Positions 23,895 through 31,792 of a stretch of DNA of 36,708 nucleotides are shown here, in pieces; within the stretch, counting starts at the first letter, position 1, and each line of letters begins with the position of its first letter. The translations under genes and the position numbers were made by a program. Origin of the DNA: Paenibacillaceae bacterium ZCTH02-B3 (GTDB lineage Bacteria > Bacillota > Bacilli > Paenibacillales > Paenibacillaceae); contig LZRV01000031.1 of the NCBI GenBank assembly GCA_002159065.1, forward strand, positions 1-36,708, written 5' to 3'. The notes under the pieces are model-generated. The model made no database searches, was not told the DNA's origin, and saw only the letters and a program-made list of their open reading frames with translations.

Positions 23895-25439
23895 ATGTCC
23901 GCATTCGGAGAAAGCATTTATCGGCTGATCGTGGAGACGTCGACCAATCTGCCCGCAGACGTGCGCCGGGCCCTCAAGGCCGCGCAGGAAGCGGAGGACC
24001 GCGCCACGCGGGCGGGGCTGTCGCTGTCCACGATCGCCTGCAATATCGACATGGCGGAAGAGAAGGAATCGCCGATCTGCCAGGACACCGGGATGCCGAC
24101 CTTTTTCCTGCACGTGCCGGTGGGCGCCAACCAGATCGAGATGAAAAGGGAAATCCGCGAGGCCGTGGCCCGCGCCACCCGGGAAGGGAAGCTCAGGACG
24201 AACTCCGTCGATTCGCTGACCGGCAAGAACAGCGGCGACAACCTGGGGCCCGGCACGCCCGTCATCCATTTCGAGCAGTGGGAGCGCGACGACATTGAAG
24301 TGCGCCTGATCCTCAAAGGCGGCGGCTGCGAAAACAAAAACATCCAGTACAGCCTGCCCTGCGAGCTGGAAGGCCTCGGCAGGGCCGGCCGCGATCTGGA
24401 CGGCATCCGCAAATGCATCCTGCACGCCGTCTGGCAGGCCCAGGGCCACGGCTGCAGCGCGGGATTCATCGGCGTCGGCATCGGCGGCGACCGGACGACG
24501 GGGTATGAACTGGCCAAAATGCAGCTGCTCCGCCCGGTGGATGACGTCAACCCGGATCCCCGCCTGCGCGAGCTGGAAGAATACATCATGGAGGCCGCGA
24601 ACAAGCTCGGCATTGGCACCATGGGCTTCGGCGGCAACGTGACGCTGCTCGGCTGCAAGATCGGCGCTTACAACCGGCTGCCGGCGAGCTTCTTCGTGTC
24701 CGTCGCCTACAACTGCTGGGCGTTCCGCCGGCAGGGAGTGCTCCTGGACGGCAAAACCCACGGGATCAAGGAATGGCTGTACGAAAGAGGTTCTTCGGTG
24801 AAGATGGAGGAACCCGAAAAACCGGCCGCGGCGGCCGCTTCGGTTCCCGCTGTCGGCCGGCGGGAATTCCACCTGAAGGCGCCGCTCACCGAGGAAGACA
24901 TCCGGCAGCTGCGCGTGGGCGACGTGGTCATCCTGAGCGGCGTCATCCACACCGGCCGGGACGCGTTGCACAAGTACCTCATGGATCACGACGCGCCGGT
25001 TGACCTGCAAGGCGGCGTCATCTACCACTGCGGTCCGGTGGTGCTGAAGGAAGGGGACGGCTGGCGCATCACGGCGGCCGGCCCGACGACCAGCATCCGC
25101 GAGGAGCCCTATCAGGCCGACATTATCCGCAAGTTCGGCGTGCGCGCCGTCATCGGCAAGGGCGGCATGGGCGCGAAGACCCTCGCCGCGCTCAAGGAGC
25201 ACGGCGCGGTGTACCTCAACGCCGTCGGCGGCGCCGCGCAGTATTACGCCCGGTGCATCAAGCGGGTGCTCGGCGTCGACCTCCTCGAATTCGGCATTCC
25301 GGAAGCGATGTGGCATCTGGAAGTGGAAGGCTTTGCCGCCATCGTGACGATGGACGCCCACGGCAACAGCCTGCACGCCGACGTGGAGCGCGATTCGCTG
25401 GAGAAACTGGAGCAGTTCAAGGACCCGGTGTTCGCGTGA
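23895..25439 (+). CDS. Class I (iron-sulfur) fumarate hydratase
   Basis: This 514-aa enzyme fuses the alpha and beta parts of class I fumarases, which hydrate fumarate to malate with a [4Fe-4S] cluster. Candidate cluster or active-site cysteines are Cys62 (ICQDTG), Cys145 (GGGCENK), Cys187 (GHGCSAGF) and Cys254 (LLGCKIG). The beta domain begins after the Ala-rich linker EKPAAAAASVPAVG (about residues 305-320). It carries VILSGVIHTGRDALHKYL, AAGPTTSIREEPYQ and VIGKGGMGAKTL. Bacillus subtilis uses the oxygen-stable class II FumC, so this oxygen-sensitive type is worth noting. ATG 23895 follows AGAGGGGAG. phoR begins 49 nt downstream on the same strand. Confidence 0.92.
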   Translation: MSAFGESIYRLIVETSTNLPADVRRALKAAQEAEDRATRAGLSLSTIACNIDMAEEKESPICQDTGMPTFFLHVPVGANQIEMKREIREAVARATREGKLRTNSVDSLTGKNSGDNLGPGTPVIHFEQWERDDIEVRLILKGGGCENKNIQYSLPCELEGLGRAGRDLDGIRKCILHAVWQAQGHGCSAGFIGVGIGGDRTTGYELAKMQLLRPVDDVNPDPRLRELEEYIMEAANKLGIGTMGFGGNVTLLGCKIGAYNRLPASFFVSVAYNCWAFRRQGVLLDGKTHGIKEWLYERGSSVKMEEPEKPAAAAASVPAVGRREFHLKAPLTEEDIRQLRVGDVVILSGVIHTGRDALHKYLMDHDAPVDLQGGVIYHCGPVVLKEGDGWRITAAGPTTSIREEPYQADIIRKFGVRAVIGKGGMGAKTLAALKEHGAVYLNAVGGAAQYYARCIKRVLGVDLLEFGIPEAMWHLEVEGFAAIVTMDAHGNSLHADVERDSLEKLEQFKDPVFA

Positions 25440-25488
25440 GAAGCGGCGCTCCGGCGTCCGGCGCGGCACGGGGGACGCGGAGGATGGG

Positions 25489-27285
25489 ATGAACCGGTTC
25501 CGTTTCAAGCTGACGGCGCTGTTCGTGCTGCTGATCGGCCTGACCGTCGCGGCGGCGGGGTTCTGGATGCAATGGTCGTACTGGAACTCGCATCTCGACA
25601 CCCTCCGTGACCGCATGGCCCGGGAGCTGCGCCTCCTGCAGGAGGCGGCGCCATGGCCGGGAGAAGAGGACCCCGTTCGTCAGCGCGAATGGTTGCGGGA
25701 ACAGGCGGTCCGCTTCAAGGCGGCGGCGGGGATGCGCGTCACGTACATCCTGCCTGACGGCGTCGTTGTCGGCGATTCGGACCGCGACCCGGCGCAGATG
25801 GACAACCATCTGGACCGGGAAGAGGTTCGGCAGGCCCTTGAGGATGGAATCGGCTACAGCCTGCGGCGCAGCGAAAGCCTGGAAGAACGGATGATGTATG
25901 CGGCGGCGGCGGTCAGGGACCGGGAAGGCCGTCCCTTGGGCGTGGTCCGGCTCGCCATGAGCGTTGCGGACATCGAACGCGGCATGGCGCGCACGTGGCT
26001 GGGTCTCGGGTTCGGTCTGGCCCTGCTGGTCCTGGTTGCCGCCGTCGTAAGCTATCGCGCGGCGCGGGGCGTCACGCGGCCCCTGGAGCGGATGACCGAA
26101 GCCGCGGGGCGCATGGCCGCCATGGATTACAGCGTGCGGGTCCCCGCCGGCGCCCGGGACGAAGTGGGCGAGCTTGGCCGCGCGCTGAACGCCATGGCGG
26201 ACAGCCTGCGGCAGAAGGTGGAAGAAATCCGCACGAGCGAAGCGAGGCTGCGGACGGTGCTGGACAACATGCCGAGCGGCGTGCTCATGATCGCCGGCGA
26301 CGGCACCGTCACCGTCTTCAACCGGCAGGCGGAGCGGATGCTCGGCGAGCGCGCCGATGATCATACGGGCAGAAGCTATACGGGGCTCAAGCGGCATTAT
26401 GAGCTGACCCGCCTGATTTCCCGTGTCCTGGAAAGCCGCGAGCCGCTGCATGGGGAACTGGCGTTTCATTTTCCGGAAGAACGCCGGGTGGAAGCGCAAC
26501 TCGTGCCGCTGGACGGCGGCGCGGCCGATTCCGGCGCGCTCGTGGTGCTGCAGGACGTGACAGCGATGCGGCGGCTCGAAAAGATGCGCAGCGATTTCGT
26601 CGCCAATGCGTCCCACGAACTCAAGACCCCGGCCGCCGCCGTCAAGGGTTTTGCCGAAACGCTGCTGTCCGGAACGGTCAAGGATGAGGGGACGGTCCGC
26701 TCGTTCCTCACCATCATCCATGACGAAAGCGTGCGTCTGAACCGGCTGGTGGAAGACCTGCTGGACCTTTCCCGGATCGAATCGCGGCAGGTGCCGCTGC
26801 GTTTCTCCCCGGTGGAATTGAAACCGTTCCTGGCCAGGCAGCTGGAGATCATCTCGGCGGAGGCCGCCCGCAAGAACATCCGGCTTGAAATGGAAGCCGA
26901 AGACGGGCTGTTCATTGAAGCGGACGAGGACCGCCTGGGCCAGATTGTCCTCAATCTGTTGCAAAACGGCGTGAACTATACCCCGGAGGGCGGCAGGGTG
27001 CGGGTTGCCGCTTCGGGCCTGCCCGCGGGGACGGGAGGCGGGGAAGAGCGCGTCCGCATCGTCGTGTCCGACACCGGCATCGGCATTCCGAAACAGGATC
27101 TGCCGCGCATTTTCGAGCGCTTTTACCGGGTGGACAAAGCGCGTTCCCGGAATTCCGGCGGCACGGGGCTCGGCCTGTCCATCGTGAAGCACCTGGTGGA
27201 GCTGCACCGCGGCTCCATCGCCGTGGAAAGCGAAGTCGGCGCGGGCAGCCGTTTCATCGTCGAACTGCCGGTGCTGCAGCCGTGA
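25489..27285 (+). CDS. phoR: PhoR/PnpS-type membrane sensor histidine kinase
   Basis: The 598-aa kinase has a first membrane helix at about 7-29, an extracytoplasmic sensor of about 135 residues, and a second helix at about 170-190 (LGFGLALLVLVAAVVSY). HAMP follows at about 190-245 and PAS at about 255-350 (LDNMPSGVLMIAGDGTVTVFN). HisKA carries phospho-acceptor His376 in NASHELKTP. The ATP-binding domain shows an N box (NLLQNGVNYTP), DTGIGIP and GGTGLGLSIVKHL. It should phosphorylate the PhoP encoded just downstream during phosphate starvation. The usual order is phoP-phoR; here the kinase gene comes first, 160 nt before its regulator. CGGAGGATGGG precedes ATG 25489. Confidence 0.9.
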   Translation: MNRFRFKLTALFVLLIGLTVAAAGFWMQWSYWNSHLDTLRDRMARELRLLQEAAPWPGEEDPVRQREWLREQAVRFKAAAGMRVTYILPDGVVVGDSDRDPAQMDNHLDREEVRQALEDGIGYSLRRSESLEERMMYAAAAVRDREGRPLGVVRLAMSVADIERGMARTWLGLGFGLALLVLVAAVVSYRAARGVTRPLERMTEAAGRMAAMDYSVRVPAGARDEVGELGRALNAMADSLRQKVEEIRTSEARLRTVLDNMPSGVLMIAGDGTVTVFNRQAERMLGERADDHTGRSYTGLKRHYELTRLISRVLESREPLHGELAFHFPEERRVEAQLVPLDGGAADSGALVVLQDVTAMRRLEKMRSDFVANASHELKTPAAAVKGFAETLLSGTVKDEGTVRSFLTIIHDESVRLNRLVEDLLDLSRIESRQVPLRFSPVELKPFLARQLEIISAEAARKNIRLEMEAEDGLFIEADEDRLGQIVLNLLQNGVNYTPEGGRVRVAASGLPAGTGGGEERVRIVVSDTGIGIPKQDLPRIFERFYRVDKARSRNSGGTGLGLSIVKHLVELHRGSIAVESEVGAGSRFIVELPVLQP

Positions 27286-27334
27286 CGGGGAGCGGTGCTG
27301 CCGGTGTTGCGATGGTGAAAGGATTTTCGTCCCG

Positions 27335-27377
27335 TTTACATTGCGTTAACATATCTCGGCCTCTTCTATGGTAAGAT
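27335..27377 (+). promoter_or_regulatory. PhoP box and promoter of phoP
   Basis: TTTACA (27335-27340) and TTAACA (27346-27351) are 11 nt apart, start to start, matching the PhoP half-site TT(A/C/T)ACA and spacing; TTTTCG at 27324 is a weaker third copy. TAAGAT at 27372-27377 is a likely -10. This suggests autoregulation of phoP independent of phoR. Confidence 0.65.
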
Positions 27378-27445
27378 GGACGGGGATGGTCCGACCGGCA
27401 GCCGATCAGCCGGCGATCGCCCGACCGGGGGTGCACAACGCGCCA

Positions 27446-28174
27446 ATGGCGGATAAGGTGCTCATCATCGAGGATGAACCGACCATCGCCCGCCTGTTGA
27501 CCTATAACCTTGCCCAGGAAGGTTATGATCCGGACGTGGCCGGCACCGGAGCGGAAGGATTGCGCCAGGCCATGCAGGGAGGATACGCCGTCATTTTTCT
27601 CGATCTCATGCTGCCCGGCATGGACGGCTTCGAGGTGCTCCGGCGACTGCGGCAAAACGGCGTGTCCACGCCGGTCATCATCCTGACGGCGCGGGGGGCC
27701 GAGGAAGAAGTGGTGCAGGGCTTAAGGCTCGGCGCCGACGACTACGTCACCAAGCCGTTCGGGGTGGCGGAGCTTTTGGCGCGGACGGCGGCGGTGCTGC
27801 GCCGTGCCCGCGGCGAAGGTCCCCGCGAAGCGCCGGCCGGAGAGGAGGCCCGCGTGATCGAACTGGGCGGCCTGAAAATCTATCCGGGCAAGTACGAAGT
27901 AGAGCTGGACGGCGAATGGATTCCGCTGCGGCCCAAGGAGTTCGAGGTGCTGCTCTACCTTGCCGAGCGGCCCGGCGTGGTGGCGACCCGCGACGACCTG
28001 ATGGACGCCGTCTGGGGGTTCGAATATGCGGGCGGCCAGCGCACCGTGGACGTGCACGTCAGCTCGCTGCGCAAGAAGCTGGAGATGGGACGGCATCCCG
28101 TGCGGATCGAGTCCGTTCGCGGCATCGGGTACAAGCTGACGGTGGACCGCAAGCCGTCCGGCGCCGGCGGCTGA
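27446..28174 (+). CDS. phoP: PhoP response regulator (OmpR family)
   Basis: The 242-aa regulator has a receiver domain with Asp10, phospho-acceptor Asp53 (FLDLMLPGMDG), Thr81 and Lys103 (YVTKPF). The OmpR-type winged helix follows (PLRPKEFEVLLYLAERPGVVATRDDL, then GGQRTVDVHVSSLRKKL and RGIGYKL). It activates or represses the Pho regulon. The open frame extends 26 codons upstream. ATG 27446 (MADKVLIIEDEP) is chosen because the receiver fold begins there, although its ribosome-binding site is weak (GGGGGTG 27427-27433); GTG 27431 is possible. The PhoP box upstream and the pst operon 3.6 kb downstream support the assignment over WalR or ResD homologues. Confidence 0.88.
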   Translation: MADKVLIIEDEPTIARLLTYNLAQEGYDPDVAGTGAEGLRQAMQGGYAVIFLDLMLPGMDGFEVLRRLRQNGVSTPVIILTARGAEEEVVQGLRLGADDYVTKPFGVAELLARTAAVLRRARGEGPREAPAGEEARVIELGGLKIYPGKYEVELDGEWIPLRPKEFEVLLYLAERPGVVATRDDLMDAVWGFEYAGGQRTVDVHVSSLRKKLEMGRHPVRIESVRGIGYKLTVDRKPSGAGG

Positions 28175-28193
28175 CGGCGATCCGCCTCCTGCC

Positions 28194-28211
28194 GCGCGGC
28201 GATCGCCGCGC
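28194..28211. other. Perfect 18-bp palindrome between phoP and the AraC-type gene
   Basis: GCGCGGCGATCGCCGCGC is fully self-complementary and lies in the 111-nt gap between convergent phoP and the AraC gene. It may act as a transcription barrier, but there is no T-run on either side. Confidence 0.4.
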
Positions 28212-28285
28212 AGCGCCCCTCCCGCCGGCGAAGCGTCCGTTTCCGATTCTCCCGCCCGATTCCCTCACGCAGATGTCCCCTGGGG

Positions 28286-29155
28286 CTACCGCCCCGGACC
28301 GAGCATTTTGCGCTGAAATTCCTTGGGGGAACAGTTGTTGAACCGCCGGAACATCTTGTAAAAATGCGCCATGTTCGGCATGCCCACCCGCTCGCCGATC
28401 TCGCCCACGCTAAGGTCGCGGGTCAGCAGCAGCTGCTCCGCGCGGCGGATTCTCCGGTAGTTCACGTATTCGGTGAAGGACAGCCCCATGACTCTGCGGA
28501 AAAATTTGACAAAATAATAGTAGCTCATGTTGGCCATGCGGCAGGCTTCCTCCACGCTGATGCGGCCCTCGATGCCGAGGTCGATGTAATCCAGCACCGG
28601 TTTGAGGCGAAGCCGTTCCACCCGGTACTGGTCCGCCAGCAGCCCGCGGCTGTCGCTTCGCAACAGCAGCAGGAGGAACCGCTGGATCTGGAGATTCACG
28701 GCCATTTCGTATCCCGTTTCTTTCCGCTCCATTTCCCCGTAAATTTCCCGCACGCAGGCCGCCGCATTCTCCCTGACGGAAGCGTTTTCGCGGAAAATGT
28801 AATTCAGCGCGCTGAGGGGTGTTTTGGTTTCGTTGAAATATTGGAGAAACTGGATGGTGTTCTGGTCGAAAAACGACTGCAGGTTGAACTGCAGCACCAT
28901 GTACCGTACCGGCGTTTCCACCGCGCGGTCGCGGTGCAACTGGGAACTGCCCACCAGCAGCAAATCCCCCGGACGGAGCACATGCGTTTCGCCGCCCGTT
29001 TCCGCCTGAAGGGCGCCCGATTCGATCAGCAGAATTTCGCATTCGGGATGGTAATGCCAGTCGATCCAGTCTCGGCGGCCCCTTTCCTGCCGCCAGATTT
29101 TGAGGGACAGCAGCGGATTTTCGTATTCGATCCGTTCTTCGAAAACGTTCATCAT
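28286..29155 (-). CDS. AraC-family transcription regulator with cupin sensor domain
   Basis: This 289-aa regulator has an N-terminal AraC-binding cupin (WHYHPECEILLIESG; LRPGDLLLVGSSQLHRD) and a C-terminal pair of helix-turn-helix motifs. The first is ISVEEACRMANMSYYYFVKFFRR and the second LSVGEIGERVGMPNMAHFYKMFRR, followed by the conserved F-x-x-x-x-G-x-S-P-x-x-F-type end. The frame extends upstream, but ATG 29155 is chosen because AAGGAG lies 7 nt before it. It is divergent from the isomerase/oxidoreductase pair and probably activates it in response to a sugar-like ligand. The ligand is unknown. Confidence 0.85.
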   Translation of the reverse strand: MMNVFEERIEYENPLLSLKIWRQERGRRDWIDWHYHPECEILLIESGALQAETGGETHVLRPGDLLLVGSSQLHRDRAVETPVRYMVLQFNLQSFFDQNTIQFLQYFNETKTPLSALNYIFRENASVRENAAACVREIYGEMERKETGYEMAVNLQIQRFLLLLLRSDSRGLLADQYRVERLRLKPVLDYIDLGIEGRISVEEACRMANMSYYYFVKFFRRVMGLSFTEYVNYRRIRRAEQLLLTRDLSVGEIGERVGMPNMAHFYKMFRRFNNCSPKEFQRKMLGPGR

Positions 29156-29461
29156 GGCGGGCTCCTTCGGCATTGATGCCAAGATCGCATAAGAAATCGG
29201 CTTCAGCGCGTCTACCTTTTTTCCGCGGCACTGTTATAGTTGATTGTAAGTCAAGCAGCGGCAAGTGTTCAAGAAGGGCCAAATCCGAAAATCCCGGCGC
29301 CGCCGGCGCCGGTCGTTGCATCCCGTTGCTCCGCCGCCGGACGATCGAAGAAAAAGGTAGGGAAATTCGCAGGAAATCCGCTCGACTTCGACAAACGGCC
29401 AACGTTATAATTATTGGAAACTGTGAAAACACTTACATATCTCGCGGAAAGGGTGAATGGC
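29156..29461. other. Divergent control region between the AraC regulator and the isomerase operon
   Basis: A 306-nt gap without a gene. On the plus strand TCGACT (29382-29387, 4/6) and TATAAT (29406-29411, perfect) are 18 nt apart, giving a leader of about 44 nt to the TTG start at 29462. TATAGT at 29235-29240 is a second possible -10 without a clear -35. The 160 nt between them probably hold AraC operators, but I see no convincing direct repeat. A TATAAT immediately upstream also argues against the TTG at 29414 as a start. Confidence 0.5.
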
Positions 29462-30424
29462 TTGAAGCTGGGAATCTTTCTGGTGCTGTTCGGCGAGCGG
29501 TCACTGGAAGAAGCGCTGGACTATGTCAAATCGGCGGGCGTGCAGGCGGTGGAAATCGGAACGGGCGGCTATCCCGGCACCCGCCACGTGAACGCCAGAG
29601 AAGTCGTGAACGACGACGCCGCCATCGCGCGCATCCGCAACGCCGTGGAGTCCCGCGGGCTGACGATCAGCGCCCTGAGCTGCCACGGCAATCCCCTGCA
29701 TCCGGACAAGGCCGCGGCGGCAAGCTACCATGAGGATTTCGTCGCCACCGTGAAACTGGCGAAGAAGCTGGGCGTCGACACGGTGATCACCTTCTCCGGC
29801 TGCCCGGGCGAATCGCCGAATTCCCGCTATCCCTCCTGGGTGACGTGCGCATGGCCGCCCGATTACCTGGAAGTGCTGGACTGGCAGTGGAACGAGGTGG
29901 CCATCCCGTACTGGAAGGAGCAGTCCGCGTTTTGCCGCGAATACGGGGTGAAGGTGGCCATCGAGTCGCATCCGGGGTTTCTCGTGTACAACACGGAAAC
30001 GGCCCTGCGTCTGCGGCAGGAAGCGGGCGACAACATCGGCGTCAACTTCGACCCGTCGCACCTGTTCTGGCAGGGCATGGATCCGATCGAATGCATCAAG
30101 GCGCTCGGCCCGGCCGTGTTCCACGTGCACGCGAAGGACACGAAACTGGACCGGCGCAACGTCGCGCTGAACGGCGTGCTGGACGCGAAACACTACAGCG
30201 ACGAACTGAACCGCTCCTGGATTTTCCGCACCGTCGGCTACGGACACGACGAAGAGTTCTGGAAGGACTTCGTCAGCACGCTGCGCATGATCGGCTATGA
30301 CGGCACGATCAGCATCGAGCACGAGGACAGCCTGATGTCCGTGAACGAAGGATTCCGCAAGGCGGTGGAGTTCCTGAACGGTCTCATTCTGCGCGAGAAG
30401 GCGGGGGAAATGTGGTGGGCGTAA
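29462..30424 (+). CDS. Sugar phosphate isomerase/epimerase (xylose-isomerase-like TIM barrel)
   Basis: The protein of about 320 aa begins MKLGIFLVLFGERSLEEAL, typical of the IolE/IolH/AP-endonuclease-2 superfamily. Metal-ligand-like residues appear in AVEIGTGGYPGTRH, VAIESHPGF, NFDPSHLFWQG, VFHVHAKDT and ISIEHEDS. Family members isomerise or epimerise keto-sugars or inosose derivatives. The start is TTG 29462, with AAAGGGTGA at 29448-29456. It overlaps the next gene by 13 nt. The pair with a Gfo/Idh/MocA oxidoreductase and a divergent AraC regulator suggests catabolism of a plant-derived sugar or cyclitol. The substrate is not predictable from sequence, and no transporter is adjacent. Confidence 0.82.
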   Translation: MKLGIFLVLFGERSLEEALDYVKSAGVQAVEIGTGGYPGTRHVNAREVVNDDAAIARIRNAVESRGLTISALSCHGNPLHPDKAAAASYHEDFVATVKLAKKLGVDTVITFSGCPGESPNSRYPSWVTCAWPPDYLEVLDWQWNEVAIPYWKEQSAFCREYGVKVAIESHPGFLVYNTETALRLRQEAGDNIGVNFDPSHLFWQGMDPIECIKALGPAVFHVHAKDTKLDRRNVALNGVLDAKHYSDELNRSWIFRTVGYGHDEEFWKDFVSTLRMIGYDGTISIEHEDSLMSVNEGFRKAVEFLNGLILREKAGEMWWA

Positions 30425-31587
30425 GCGACAGGAAAAAGATCCGGGTCGGCATGGTGGGCTACAAATTCATGGGCAAGGCCCACAGCCATGCCTACAAGGA
30501 TGTCGGCATGTTTTTCGACATGGACGCCGATTACGTCATGAGGGCGATCTGCGGACGCAACGAACAGGGCGTGCGGGAGGCGGCGGCCCGGTTCGGCTGG
30601 GAAAGCTGGGAAACCGACTGGCGGCGCCTCGTGGCCCGCGACGACATCGACATGGTCGACATCAATGCGCCGAGCGATGCGCACAAAGAGATCGCGCTGG
30701 CCGCGATCGCCAACGGCAAGCACGTCTTGTGCGAAAAGCCGCTGGCCCTGAACCTCGCGGACGCCCGCGAAATGCTGGAAGCGGCGGAGAAAGCCGGCGT
30801 GAAGCACGGGGTTTGCTTCAACTACCGGTTTCTTCCCGCCGTGCAGCTGGCCAAGAAAATCATCGACGAAGGCAAAATCGGCGACATTTACCATTACCGG
30901 GCGACGTACCTGCAAGACTGGCTGGTGGACCCGGGCGCGCCCCTGGCGTGGCGGCTGCGCAAGGAAATCGCCGGCTCCGGCGCGCACGGAGACATCAACG
31001 CCCATTGCATCGATCTCGCCCGCTTCCTGATCGGCGAGTTCGACCGCGTCGTCGGCCACAACCGCACGTTCATCAAAGAGCGGCCGTTGCTCGCGCAAAG
31101 CGAGGGGCTGACCGGCCGCGCTTCGGCGACGGAGAAAGGCGAGGTGACGGTGGACGACGCGACGGGATTTCTCGCCGACTTCAAGAACGGCGCGATGGGC
31201 GTGTTCATCGCCACCCGCTTCGCCACCGGCCGCAAAAACGCCAACACCTTCGAGATCCATGGCAGCCGCGGATCCATCCGCTGGGATTTGGAGCGGCTCA
31301 ACGAGCTCGAGGTGTACTTCCGCGACGACGAACCCGAACTGGCCGGATTCCGCCGCATCCTGGCCACGGAATCCGTGCACAAATACGCGGGCAATTGGTG
31401 GCCGACGGGCCATATCATCGGCTATGAGCACGGTTTCGTCCACATCGTGTACGAGTTTGCGCAGCACATCGCGGCGGACGCGCCGTTCGCGCCGACGTTT
31501 TATGACGGGGTCAAGTGCCAGCAGGTGCTGGAAGCGGTCGATCTGTCCATCGAACGCGGCGCCTGGGTGCGCGTCGACGAGCTGTGA
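30412..31587 (+). CDS. Gfo/Idh/MocA-family NAD(P)-dependent oxidoreductase
   Basis: The 391-aa dehydrogenase has the N-terminal Rossmann motif VGMVGYKFMGKAHSHAY, then DINAPSDAHKEIALAAIANGKHVLCEKPLALN. The CEKP Lys is the family's catalytic/cofactor residue. The C-terminal domain has GDINAHCIDLARFLIG, containing the D-x3-H pair that acts on the hydroxyl substrate. Such enzymes oxidise inositols, glucosides or amino sugars. The start is GTG 30412 inside the upstream gene, so translation is coupled. The isomerase/oxidoreductase pairing resembles iol-type or 3-keto-glycoside degradation modules. A strong terminator follows. Confidence 0.86.
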   Translation: MVGVSDRKKIRVGMVGYKFMGKAHSHAYKDVGMFFDMDADYVMRAICGRNEQGVREAAARFGWESWETDWRRLVARDDIDMVDINAPSDAHKEIALAAIANGKHVLCEKPLALNLADAREMLEAAEKAGVKHGVCFNYRFLPAVQLAKKIIDEGKIGDIYHYRATYLQDWLVDPGAPLAWRLRKEIAGSGAHGDINAHCIDLARFLIGEFDRVVGHNRTFIKERPLLAQSEGLTGRASATEKGEVTVDDATGFLADFKNGAMGVFIATRFATGRKNANTFEIHGSRGSIRWDLERLNELEVYFRDDEPELAGFRRILATESVHKYAGNWWPTGHIIGYEHGFVHIVYEFAQHIAADAPFAPTFYDGVKCQQVLEAVDLSIERGAWVRVDEL

Positions 31588-31622
31588 GTGGGCTTCCTGA
31601 AAACATTTCAGGCTGATACAGA

Positions 31623-31656
31623 GCGGGTTGTCCCCCAGGGACAACCCGCCTTTTTC
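31623..31656 (+). terminator. Strong intrinsic terminator after the oxidoreductase gene
   Basis: GCGGGTTGTCCC (31623-31634) and GGGACAACCCGC (31638-31649) pair perfectly over 12 bp around CCA and run into CTTTTTC. It separates the catabolic operon from the pst operon. Confidence 0.9.
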
Positions 31657-31700
31657 AATCCGGCCCGATCTCGTAACTCTTCGCGGCGGATGGGTGAAAT

Positions 31701-31739
31701 TTTACTTCCATTTTACAAAACATGCGATGCCGCTTAACA
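31701..31739 (+). promoter_or_regulatory. PhoP box upstream of the pst operon
   Basis: TTTACT (31701), TTTACA (31712) and TTAACA (31734) all lie on one 11-nt phase (intervals 11 and 22). These are PhoP half-sites, with the intervening position at 31723 poorly conserved. The pattern predicts induction of pst under phosphate starvation. Confidence 0.7.
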
Positions 31740-31792
31740 CAGCGCTGCTACGATCAAACCGCAAGACTATGAAAAATTGGGAGGGTCTCGGA

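Noticed and set aside
28194..28211. Intrinsic terminator between phoP and the AraC gene
   Set aside because: The palindrome is perfect but has no T-run on either strand.
29414..29461. Earlier TTG start for the isomerase gene
   Set aside because: TATAAT at 29406-29411 puts the transcription start at or after 29414, and the best ribosome-binding site (29448-29456) serves TTG 29462.
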